Source: an uncultured Treponema sp. (GTDB taxonomy: Bacteria; Spirochaetota; Spirochaetia; Treponematales; Treponemataceae). From it: DNA of 5,752 nucleotides. The DNA is taken from positions 1-5,752 of the forward strand of contig CAJPTT010000166.1 in NCBI GenBank assembly GCA_905373565.1. The letters run 5' to 3'. The notes under the pieces were generated by a model. The model was not told the DNA's origin. It saw nothing but the letters and a program-made list of their open reading frames with translations, and searched no databases. Positions 1-5,715 of the stretch are shown in pieces (within the stretch, counting starts at the first letter, position 1; each line of letters begins with the position of its first letter). The translations under genes were made by a program, and so were the position numbers.

Positions 1-11
1 CCTTTTGATTT

Positions 12-41
12 AGCATAGCACTTATGTAAAGTATTTGTCAA
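12..41 (-). promoter_or_regulatory. Candidate outward-facing sigma-70 promoter for a gene left of the window
   Basis: Read on the minus strand there is an exact -35 TTGACA (36-41), an 18-base spacer and a -10 TATGCT (12-17) preceded by TGC, which gives an extended -10 (TGn). The gene it would serve lies beyond the left edge, so the target is unknown. The -35 lies inside the first copy of an 18-base tandem repeat, and the second copy carries a near -35 (TTAACA). The match is good by eye, but promoter-like strings are common in AT-rich spacers. Confidence 0.45.
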
Positions 42-66
42 TCCTTTTGTATTTGTTAATCCTTTA
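31..66. repeat. Two-copy 18-base tandem direct repeat
   Basis: The unit gtatttgtcaatcctttt (31-48) is followed at once by gtatttgttaatccttta (49-66), differing at unit positions 9 and 18 only. It sits between the possible divergent promoters at the left edge. It could be a paired protein-binding site or a local slippage duplication in AT-rich DNA. The sequence does not decide between these. Confidence 0.7.
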
Positions 67-97
67 TCTTTTGAGAATAGACGAATAAATCGACCTC

Positions 98-127
98 TTG
101 ACCTCGACTGCTAATCATTGTTATCCT
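98..127 (+). promoter_or_regulatory. Weak candidate promoter of the bactofilin operon
   Basis: TTGACC (98-103) is followed by TATCCT (122-127) at an 18-base spacing, or TTATCC at 17. Five of six -35 bases and four of six -10 bases fit the consensus. A start site about seven bases past the -10 would fall on or just before the ATG at 135, and no Shine-Dalgarno is seen there, so the message could be leaderless or nearly so. The -10 is poor and the true promoter may be elsewhere. Confidence 0.3.
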
Positions 128-134
128 ATCGGCT

Positions 135-497
135 ATGATAGAAACGGATAAAATAGAGCTGATAGACTTGGATGAAGATGATTACGATACGGTTTTAGCT
201 TCAGATATCGTTTTTGACGGAATCATTAAGTTTGAAAAACCTTTTATGATAAAAGGGACAGTACAAGGAACTATTCAATCTTCAAGCGATTTAATGATTA
301 GTGAATATGCAAAAGTAAAGGCAAAAATAGATGCCGACCGAGTCATTATTAAAGGCGAGGTTATCGGTAATGTTACTGCTGCGACCTCCGTACATGTATT
401 TGCCTCGGGTAAATTAACCGGCGATGTGACGGCTCCCGAGGTAATATTGGATAGCGGCTGCTTTTTCAGCGGTATATGTACGATGAATCGGAAATAG
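135..497 (+). CDS. Bactofilin (polymer-forming cytoskeletal protein, DUF583 type)
   Basis: Bactofilins polymerise without nucleotides into filaments or sheets under the membrane and act as scaffolds for cell shape and wall enzymes. The protein has 120 residues, within the usual range. An acidic tail (about 1-20) precedes a beta-helix-like core (about 22-115) with the regular hydrophobic/glycine ladder of the family: FDGIIKF, MIKGTVQGTI, AKVKAKIDADRVIIKGEVIGN, LTGDVTAPEVILDSG. The G-x-[VI]-x-G turns and the closing D-SGCFFSG segment are typical. No signal peptide or membrane segment is present. ATG 135 is the only normal start in frame after an in-frame stop at 99-101. It lacks an evident Shine-Dalgarno, unlike the other genes here. 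The gene is followed 13 bases later by a TPR-protein gene on the same strand, probably in one operon. The family call is firm; the exact cellular role is inferred. Confidence 0.9.
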   Translation: MIETDKIELIDLDEDDYDTVLASDIVFDGIIKFEKPFMIKGTVQGTIQSSSDLMISEYAKVKAKIDADRVIIKGEVIGNVTAATSVHVFASGKLTGDVTAPEVILDSGCFFSGICTMNRK

Positions 498-510
498 AGG
501 TTTTAAAAGC

Positions 511-1149
511 GTGGTTACTCTCCGAAAAAACGTTCTGATTGAGATCGGATTGATTTCTTTATATATCTTTTCTTCTTATCATCTCTATGCACAAAAAGCT
601 GATGATGCACTTGTGCTATACCGCGAAGGCCGCTACAAAGAAGCGGTAGCTGTTTGCTTAAACGAAATAGAGCGAATGCCCCGCAATATCGACAGTTATG
701 TGGTGTTAACATGGGCGCTGCTTGGCGATGAGCGTTATCAGGAAGCGGCCGATTGGGTTGTTAAGGGGCGTGCCGTTTCGCAATACGATCCGCGCCTTAT
801 CGAAACCCATGCGCAAGCGCTTTATCATCTTGGACAAAACGAAGAAAGCTTACATCTTTTTGAAGATTATATCGCCTATGCGCCTAACGGCAAAAAAGTA
901 AGCGGGGTTTATTATCACATCGGAGAATTGTATTTGCGGATGGCAAAGTATCGCCATGCCGATATTGCTTTCTCTACTGCTATTCGATTGGAACCGCTCA
1001 ATAGTGTGTGGTGGACGCGGCTTGCATATTCACGAGAACAGGCGAAAGAATATCGGGCTGCATTAGAGGCCTATTCTTCCGCTTTGCAGCTGAATAAAAA
1101 TTCAACCGATGCACAAAAAGGTTATGAACGCGTACTGCACCGTCTTTAG
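511..1149 (+). CDS. Exported tetratricopeptide-repeat (TPR) protein
   Basis: TPR proteins are helical scaffolds for protein-protein contacts; the partner here is unknown. The N-terminus looks like a Sec signal peptide: basic residues R5-K6, a hydrophobic stretch at about 8-23, and an LYA-Q site that would cut after A27. There is no lipobox cysteine, so a soluble periplasmic product is likely. The mature part is almost all TPR, about five units near 30-60, 61-94, 95-127, 130-163 and 165-198, with hallmarks such as EGRYKEAV, LYLRMAKYRHADIAFSTAIRLEP and KEYRAALEAYSSALQL. The start is GTG, chosen because it keeps the basic n-region and has AGAGG (496-500) ten bases upstream, overlapping the bactofilin stop. 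Co-transcription with bactofilin suggests a cell-envelope or shape role, but that is only context. No specific gene name is recognised. Confidence 0.85.
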   Translation: MVTLRKNVLIEIGLISLYIFSSYHLYAQKADDALVLYREGRYKEAVAVCLNEIERMPRNIDSYVVLTWALLGDERYQEAADWVVKGRAVSQYDPRLIETHAQALYHLGQNEESLHLFEDYIAYAPNGKKVSGVYYHIGELYLRMAKYRHADIAFSTAIRLEPLNSVWWTRLAYSREQAKEYRAALEAYSSALQLNKNSTDAQKGYERVLHRL

Positions 1150-1205
1150 TTCGCTGCAATACTCTCTTTTTGCTTGACTCATGTTTGTAGGTTTTCTTCG
1201 GCAAT

Positions 1206-2816
1206 ATGAATACTCAATTATGCGCAATACGAATTGAAACACTCGGATGCAGACTTAACCAAGCAGAGGCGGAGTCTTTTGCGGCGCTGTGTACCGATGC
1301 GGGATTTTCCATCTATACCGACCATGCCGATTATGCTGCATATGCCGTTGAAAACCATTCGACTGTTCGTCAAAATATCATCGTATCGGTATCGGACGGA
1401 GTCGATATGATGCAAACCGGTACGGGAAATGGTGCAAGTGTAAGAAAACTTTCATCCGCCGCCCCCGTTCGATTATATTCCGTGCTGTCGCCTCAGCAAA
1501 CCGTACTCTGTTTTGTAAACACTTGTACGGTAACCGGCAAGGCGGAGCAAAAGGCTCGTCGGCTTATCAGATTACTGGTGAAGACACATCCCTATGCCAT
1601 TATTCTGGTAACAGGCTGCTATGCCCAACTGGAGGCTGCGGAAATAGAAGCGCTGCATCCTTACGTACTGGCTTTTCCCGGACAGCAGAAAGATTTATTG
1701 ACGGCAATACCGGAGTACCTTGCAGAATTGGTGCGCAGCAGCGCCTATTTCGACACACCGTTTTTTTTAAGCGCATTGCGTACCTATCTTACCGATTTGC
1801 TCCATAACGGCTTAACGGACAAGACGCAACGGTATAAATCGGTAGAAAACCAACACGGTAACAACATACGGGGAAAACAGCTGTTTGCACTGAGTTCTCC
1901 GCATTTTTTATTTCACTCTCGTGCATTGTTGAAAATTCAAGACGGCTGTAACGATGCTTGTGCCTATTGCAGGATACGGATCGCACGGGGTAAATCAGTG
2001 TCGTTGCCTGCCGCTGAAGTGCTTGACCGGCTGCGTCGCATAGAAGAAACCGGCATTCCCGAACTGACGCTGACAGGGGTAAACCTTTCGCAGTACCGGA
2101 GTGAAGCCGGAGATTTTGCCGATATACTCAAGCTCATATTGGAAAACAGCACAATGCGTATCCGTATTTCCAGCCTTTACCCCGACAGGATCGACGAGGC
2201 ACTCATTCCATTGTTGGCACATCCGCAGGTCTGTCCTCATTTTCACCTTTCCGTACAATCAGGCAGCGACACCATACTTAAAACGATGCACCGCGGCTAT
2301 AAAAGAGCAACTGTATATCGGGCAGTATCCGAACTCCGTCGTGTAAAAGACAATCCGTTTATCGGTGTGGATATCATCACCGGTTTTCCCGGTGAAACGG
2401 AAGAAGATTTTAAGGAAACGTACGGAATGTGCCGCGAGCTTAACTTTGCCGGAATACACGCTTTTCCATTTTCTGCTCGCCCGGGAACAGATGCATGGAA
2501 AATGCAGCCCAAGGTGCCTGAACGTATCGCAGGGCAGCGGGTAAAACAGCTGAACGAGCTGGCAGAAATGCAGACTGCAGCATATATACAGGCTTGGAAC
2601 GGAAAACTTGTATATGGAGTTACCGAAGCACCGCGTAACGGGCATCAAAACGTCATTACGGAAAATTACCTTTCACTGCCTTTAAATGAGGCTTCTCTAC
2701 AGACCGATAACGATTTGCGGGGTGGTGAATACATACAAGTGCGAGTGCGGGGAAAAAATGCTACATTAACGGAAATTATCTCCCGTCCGAAGCAAACGTG
2801 TCAGGTTGTTGTTTGA
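1206..2816 (+). CDS. mtaB: MtaB-type radical-SAM tRNA methylthiotransferase, enlarged
   Basis: MtaB adds a methylthio group to t6A at position 37 of ANN-decoding tRNAs, giving ms2t6A, using S-adenosylmethionine and two 4Fe-4S clusters in the cytoplasm. The N-terminal cluster cysteines are C15 (TLGCRLNQ), C107 (VNTCTVT) and C138 (VTGCYAQ). The radical-SAM motif is C248-x3-C252-x2-C255 (DGCNDACAYC), then IARG. LTGVNLSQY, HLSVQSGSDTILKTMHRGY, DIITGFPGETEEDF and HAFPFSARPGT follow, and a TRAM-like RNA-binding tail spans about 463-525. The TLGC-NQ and LTGVNLSQY wording fits MtaB better than MiaB or RimO. At 536 residues it is about 90-100 longer than usual, with extra sequence at about 40-95 (between the first two cluster cysteines) and 175-235 (before the radical-SAM domain). 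The frame stays open and all motifs are intact, so it looks functional. ATG 1206 follows an in-frame stop at 1188-1190; the Shine-Dalgarno is weak (TAGG at 1188-1191). The gap to the TPR gene is 56 bases. Confidence 0.88.
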   Translation: MNTQLCAIRIETLGCRLNQAEAESFAALCTDAGFSIYTDHADYAAYAVENHSTVRQNIIVSVSDGVDMMQTGTGNGASVRKLSSAAPVRLYSVLSPQQTVLCFVNTCTVTGKAEQKARRLIRLLVKTHPYAIILVTGCYAQLEAAEIEALHPYVLAFPGQQKDLLTAIPEYLAELVRSSAYFDTPFFLSALRTYLTDLLHNGLTDKTQRYKSVENQHGNNIRGKQLFALSSPHFLFHSRALLKIQDGCNDACAYCRIRIARGKSVSLPAAEVLDRLRRIEETGIPELTLTGVNLSQYRSEAGDFADILKLILENSTMRIRISSLYPDRIDEALIPLLAHPQVCPHFHLSVQSGSDTILKTMHRGYKRATVYRAVSELRRVKDNPFIGVDIITGFPGETEEDFKETYGMCRELNFAGIHAFPFSARPGTDAWKMQPKVPERIAGQRVKQLNELAEMQTAAYIQAWNGKLVYGVTEAPRNGHQNVITENYLSLPLNEASLQTDNDLRGGEYIQVRVRGKNATLTEIISRPKQTCQVVV

Positions 2817-2823
2817 ACAACCT
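2803..2823 (+). other. Small perfect hairpin across the mtaB stop codon
   Basis: aggttgtt (2803-2810) and aacaacct (2816-2823) are exact reverse complements around a 5-base loop. The TGA stop (2814-2816) lies in the loop and the first base of the 3' arm. No T-run follows on either strand, so it is not a standard intrinsic terminator. It could mark the mRNA 3' end or slow decay from that end. Confidence 0.5.
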
Positions 2824-2852
2824 CGAAAAATGCGATATTTTATCTTTGTGAA

Positions 2853-2900
2853 ATCCGTCATCACGCAATGTATACGCAGATCCATTGCGTGATGATGGGT
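2853..2900. repeat. Long inverted repeat (18-bp stem) in the convergent spacer
   Basis: tcatcacgcaatg (2858-2870) pairs perfectly with cattgcgtgatga (2883-2895). Pairing extends outward through G-T and C-G pairs to 2853 and 2900, giving about 18 bp with two wobbles and a 12-base loop. It lies between the 3' ends of mtaB and ygeW and has no clear T-tract on either side. It may help end transcription from either direction or protect mRNA ends. A palindromic protein-binding site or a dispersed repeat unit is also possible. Confidence 0.65.
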
Positions 2901-2918
2901 ACTAAGTTATACCTTTGC

Positions 2919-2975
2919 TAAGGAGCCGGTTGCAGCCGAAGCCGGGCAACTACGGCTCCTTAACGGTTCATTTTT
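2919..2975 (+). terminator. Probable intrinsic terminator of the bactofilin-TPR-mtaB unit, perhaps also acting on ygeW
   Basis: The stem is TAAGGAGCCG (2919-2928) plus GTTGC (2929-2933) plus CCG (2936-2938), paired with CGG (2943-2945), GCAAC (2946-2950) and CGGCTCCTTA (2953-2962). That is about 18 bp with two 2-base bulges and an AAGC loop, and it is rich in G-C. On the + strand a T5 run (2971-2975) follows, but eight bases after the stem, which is looser than the textbook form. On the - strand the same stem starts 16 bases past the ygeW stop codon and has no T-run after it. A terminator role in the + direction is the better fit. Confidence 0.55.
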
Positions 2976-2978
2976 AAC

Positions 2979-4178
2979 TTATAGTCCGGTATGGCGGAGT
3001 GTTCCCCGCTTTTCCAGTTCTTCAAGGGTAAGCTGCGGATAGCGTACTTTTGCAAGGAAGATCATTGCAGCGATGATGTACGGCTTAAAGCTTGCCTGCT
3101 TGTAAAGAGGTATGCGGTAGCGGTCGAACACCGAACCGGCGACTTCGCCTTCTTTGCAGCTGACGCCGGTGATATCCGCCGGTAAGCAGTGAAGATAGAG
3201 TGCTTTACCGTCTTTGGTCAGCTTCATCATATCTTCGGTACATTCCCAATCCTTGTGTTTGCCGTTCTGAGCGAGCAGTTCTTTTTCGAGCGCTTTGATA
3301 CCGTCAAAGTCGCCTGCACCGTAGAGGTTCGTCCGCTTTTCCATTGCGGTAAAGGGCGCCCAGCTCTTAGGATACACGATATCGGCATCTTTAAACGCTT
3401 CTTTCATGCTATTGGTTTTGGTAAAGGAACCGCCCGATGCCTTTGCCTGCTTTTTCGCGACTTCTTCAACCTCAGGCATTACTTCATATCCTTCCGGATG
3501 TGCAAGTACAACGTCCATTCCCAAGCGGGAGAACAGACCGATTGCGCCCTGCGGAACGGAAAGCGGCTTGCCGTAAGAGGGTGAATATGCCCATGTCATT
3601 GCGATTTTCTTACCTTTGAGGTTTTCCAATCCGCCGAACTCGTGGATGATATGGAGGGTATCCGCCATAATCTGGGTGGGGTGGTCGATATCGCACTGCA
3701 GGTTGACGAGGGTCGGGCGCTGTTCGAGCACACCGTCTTTATTGCCTTCGGCAACCGCATCCATAAAGGTGTGCATATAGGTATTACCCTTGCCGATGTA
3801 CATATCGTCGCGGATACCGATCACGTCAGCCATAAACGAAACCATATTAGCGGTCTCACGGACGGTTTCTCCGTGGGCAATTTGAGACTTACCTTCGTCC
3901 AAATCCTGTACTTCCAAACCGAGCAGGTTACAAGCTGATGCAAAGCTGAACCGTGTGCGGGTTGAGTTGTCGCGGAACAGCGAAATGCCGAGACCGCTTT
4001 CAAAAATCTTTGTAGAAATGTTAGCTTCCCGCAAGGTGCGCAGCGCATCGGCTACCGTCCATGTTGCAAGAATTTCATCGAAGGTCTTTTCCCATGTAAG
4101 GAAAAAGTCGTTGTTGTACATCTTCTTAAAGCTCAAGCTATTGAGCTTTGTAATGTACGGATCCATAATCAAGGCCAT
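2979..4178 (-). CDS. ygeW: YgeW-family knotted carbamoyltransferase
   Basis: This is a cytoplasmic member of the aspartate/ornithine carbamoyltransferase superfamily. Seen directly: the carbamoyl-phosphate loop S72-T-R-T-R76 (FRDNSTRTRFSFAS), HPTQ at 166-169 within QCDIDHPTQ, the second-substrate stretch KKIAMTWAYSPSYGKP (190-205), and HCLP at 330-333. The long DEGKSQIAHGETVRETANM block (94-112) and LPADITGVSCKEGEV (332-346) match E. coli YgeW closely as I recall it, and at 399 residues the length is nearly the same. The E. coli substrate long stayed unknown; recent purine-cluster work, recalled and not checked, points to phosphorolysis of a ureido derivative of 2,3-diaminopropionate, yielding carbamoyl phosphate. 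It is not ordinary OTCase or ATCase, whose motifs differ in the second-substrate region. AAAGGAG (4184-4190) precedes the ATG by five bases and touches the ygeY stop; the genes are 11 bases apart and surely co-transcribed. Confidence 0.93.
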   Translation of the reverse strand: MALIMDPYITKLNSLSFKKMYNNDFFLTWEKTFDEILATWTVADALRTLREANISTKIFESGLGISLFRDNSTRTRFSFASACNLLGLEVQDLDEGKSQIAHGETVRETANMVSFMADVIGIRDDMYIGKGNTYMHTFMDAVAEGNKDGVLEQRPTLVNLQCDIDHPTQIMADTLHIIHEFGGLENLKGKKIAMTWAYSPSYGKPLSVPQGAIGLFSRLGMDVVLAHPEGYEVMPEVEEVAKKQAKASGGSFTKTNSMKEAFKDADIVYPKSWAPFTAMEKRTNLYGAGDFDGIKALEKELLAQNGKHKDWECTEDMMKLTKDGKALYLHCLPADITGVSCKEGEVAGSVFDRYRIPLYKQASFKPYIIAAMIFLAKVRYPQLTLEELEKRGTLRHTGL

Positions 4179-4189
4179 AATTACTCCTT

Positions 4190-5536
4190 TTATAACTTTT
4201 CAACGTATATGGACGGCAATGCGGCATATACGGCTGCGCAGGTTACCAAGTCTTGTTTCCACGTAATTTCGTTAGGGGCATGAGCCTGTGCTTCCGCGCC
4301 CGGGCCGAAACCGATACAGGGAACTTTATTCCGTCCCATGATGGATACGCCGTTTGTAGAGAATGTCCACTTATCAACAAGCGGGCGGGCTTCGCGCATG
4401 GCAAGCTGATCTTTCGGGCCGATACGCTTATCGCCGTATAAATTGTTATACGATTCGATCATCGAACGTGCAACGACGTGTTCTTTCGGCAATACCCATG
4501 TGGGAAAGAAGCATTCGATCGGGTATTGTTCTCCCGTCCACGACGGCCGGTCGTAGTTGTACATCGAGACCGTTACGTCTTTTCCGTATTTTTTGACGGC
4601 GGGGAGCTGGCGGATTTCTTCCAAGCATGATTCCCATGTTTCTCCGGCTGTCATACGGCGGTCGAGCGAAACGAAACAGGAGTCCGCAACGGCACAGCGG
4701 CTCGGGCTGGTATAGAAAATTTCGGAAACGGTAACGGTTCCGCGTCCGAGGAAGTTTGCTTCTTCCCATTCCTTGTTGTATTTTTTATCCAGCATTTTGA
4801 CGAGGCCTTTAATTTCGGTGCTGTCTGCCGCATCGTTTTCATTTAACTTGCGTACTTCCTGCAGGATGTCTGACATTTTGTAGATTGCGTTATCGCCGCG
4901 CTCCGGTGCGGAACCGTGGCAGGAAACACCTTTAACATCGATGCGGATTTCCATGCGTCCGCGGTGTCCGCGGTAGATACCGCCGTCAGTCGGTTCGGTA
5001 GAAACAACAAAGTCGGGCTTGCAGAGTTTTTCGTAACCGGGAACTTTGACGTCTTTTTTCAGGATATACTCCCAGCACATACCGTCGCAGTCTTCTTCCT
5101 GTACGGAGCCGACTACCATAGCGGTGTATTTATCGTTGAGAAGGCCTAAGTCCTTCATCATCTTACAGGCATACATAGCAGAGACAACACCGCCGGTTTG
5201 ATCGGAAACCCCGCGTCCGCCGATGAATATGTCATCTTCGAATCCTTCATAGGGGTCAAACTTCCAGTTGCTGCGGTTACCGATACCGACCGTATCGATA
5301 TGACCGTCAAAACAAACAATGTGCGGGCCGGTGCCCATCCATCCCATTACGTTGCCGAGCGGATCAATCCATGTTTTGTTGAACCCGAGTTCATCCATTT
5401 TCTTTTGGATGCGCTTTGCTTTTTCCCCCTCTTGGCTGCTTTCGCTGGGAAGGCGGATGATTTCACGAAGGAAGGCGGTCATGTCGGCCTTATATCCTTC
5501 TGCAGCAGTTTTAATCTTGTTAAAATCCAAACTCAT
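4190..5536 (-). CDS. ygeY: YgeY-family M20 metallohydrolase (selenium-metabolism-linked)
   Basis: This is an M20-type metal-dependent amidohydrolase/peptidase fold, 448 residues, with no signal peptide and so cytoplasmic. Metal and catalytic residues can be read: H79-x-D81 (FDGHIDTV), bridging D112 in GRGVSDQTGG, the general-base pair E147-E148 (SVQEEDCDG), E181 in STEPTDGG (a metal ligand by family analogy), and H419 in QAHAPNE. The lid/dimer domain (about 190-300) holds GVSCHGSAPERGDNA with H207. The wording fits YgeY rather than DapE, ArgE or carboxypeptidase G2. The family is tied by genome profiling to selenium-dependent molybdenum hydroxylases and, in E. coli, to the ygeWXY purine region; removal of one carbamoyl group from a 2,3-diureido acid is a likely job (inference). 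The start ATG has GAGGAGA at 5541-5547, a strong Shine-Dalgarno. It is the first gene of a two-gene operon with ygeW. Confidence 0.93.
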   Translation of the reverse strand: MSLDFNKIKTAAEGYKADMTAFLREIIRLPSESSQEGEKAKRIQKKMDELGFNKTWIDPLGNVMGWMGTGPHIVCFDGHIDTVGIGNRSNWKFDPYEGFEDDIFIGGRGVSDQTGGVVSAMYACKMMKDLGLLNDKYTAMVVGSVQEEDCDGMCWEYILKKDVKVPGYEKLCKPDFVVSTEPTDGGIYRGHRGRMEIRIDVKGVSCHGSAPERGDNAIYKMSDILQEVRKLNENDAADSTEIKGLVKMLDKKYNKEWEEANFLGRGTVTVSEIFYTSPSRCAVADSCFVSLDRRMTAGETWESCLEEIRQLPAVKKYGKDVTVSMYNYDRPSWTGEQYPIECFFPTWVLPKEHVVARSMIESYNNLYGDKRIGPKDQLAMREARPLVDKWTFSTNGVSIMGRNKVPCIGFGPGAEAQAHAPNEITWKQDLVTCAAVYAALPSIYVEKL

Positions 5537-5678
5537 GCTTTCTCCTCTATCGTTTTTTCAAGCTTTCCGCTTGATACGATATTGATACAGATATCAGGGT
5601 ATCCCTAAAAAAGCATTTTTAGAGACCGCCTGCCTTTCTCGCCATACGCCAACGTATAATGAGAAAGAACTATAAATT
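5537..5678 (-). promoter_or_regulatory. Structured 5' leader of the ygeY-ygeW operon, riboswitch-like candidate
   Basis: A start about seven bases past the -10 would give a leader of about 140 bases. In RNA order it can fold into: hairpin A, CUUUCUC (5667-5661) with GAGAAAG (5640-5634), closing an inner AUACG/CGUAU stem (5657-5653 with 5648-5644); hairpin B, ten pairs between 5625-5616 and 5611-5602; and hairpin C just before the Shine-Dalgarno, AUCGU/ACGAU (5580-5576 with 5553-5549) plus UCAAGC/GCUUGA (5574-5569 with 5563-5558) and a GGAAA loop. GAGAAAG occurs again at 5544-5538, within the Shine-Dalgarno and spacer, so the 5' arm of A has two exclusive partners. No known riboswitch class was recognised by eye. 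The pairings are seen; the regulatory role is inferred. Confidence 0.45.
5571..5588. repeat. Direct repeat TTGATAC with 11-base period
   Basis: TTGATAC occurs at 5571-5577 and 5582-5588, one helical turn apart, and an inverted GTATC follows at 5599-5603. It lies about 90-105 bases downstream of the likely ygeY start site. It could be an operator for same-face binding of two subunits, but the second copy can also pair with the inverted GTATC, and the first overlaps hairpin C of the leader. The repeats may therefore serve the RNA fold instead. Confidence 0.4.
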
Positions 5679-5684
5679 AATATA

Positions 5685-5713
5685 ATTATAGAATTGAAAA
5701 ATTTATCTGTCAA
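5685..5713 (-). promoter_or_regulatory. Perfect-consensus sigma-70 promoter of ygeY-ygeW
   Basis: On the minus strand TTGACA (5713-5708) is followed by exactly 17 bases (5707-5691) and TATAAT (5690-5685). Both hexamers and the spacing match the ideal housekeeping promoter. The DNA further upstream (5714-5752) is rich in A/T tracts that could act as an UP element. Transcription would start near 5678 and run through ygeY into ygeW. A site this strong suggests that control is exerted after initiation or by a repressor. Confidence 0.88.
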
Positions 5714-5715
5714 GC

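Noticed and set aside
1174..1202. TTGACT upstream of mtaB as an internal promoter
   Set aside because: No acceptable -10 hexamer sits 16-18 bases downstream (TTCGGC at 17), so only half a promoter is present.
1218..1910. Length of mtaB as evidence of a gene fusion or frameshift
   Set aside because: The frame is continuous, the cluster and radical-SAM cysteines are in the right order, and neither extra block shows a separate domain signature, so insertions fit better.
2259..2648. 129-codon open frame on the - strand inside mtaB
   Set aside because: It is antisense to the radical-SAM domain, its translation resembles no known family, and no ribosome-binding context was evident.
3189..3584. 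131-codon open frame on the + strand opposite ygeW
   Set aside because: It lies wholly antisense to a carbamoyltransferase with intact motifs, has no recognisable domain, and is best explained by the codon bias of the real gene.
5558..5574. Hairpin TCAAGC/GCTTGA before ygeY as an intrinsic terminator or attenuator
   Set aside because: In the direction of ygeY transcription it is followed by a run of A, not T, so it cannot act as a standard terminator.
5198..5608. 136-codon open frame on the + strand covering the ygeY 5' end and leader
   Set aside because: It overlaps the conserved metal-binding half of YgeY in antisense, and its product shows no family signature.
5537..5678. A known riboswitch class (purine, c-di-GMP, cobalamin, THF) in the ygeY leader
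   Set aside because: None of the conserved core motifs of these classes that I could recall was recognised; only a covariance-model search could settle more divergent classes.
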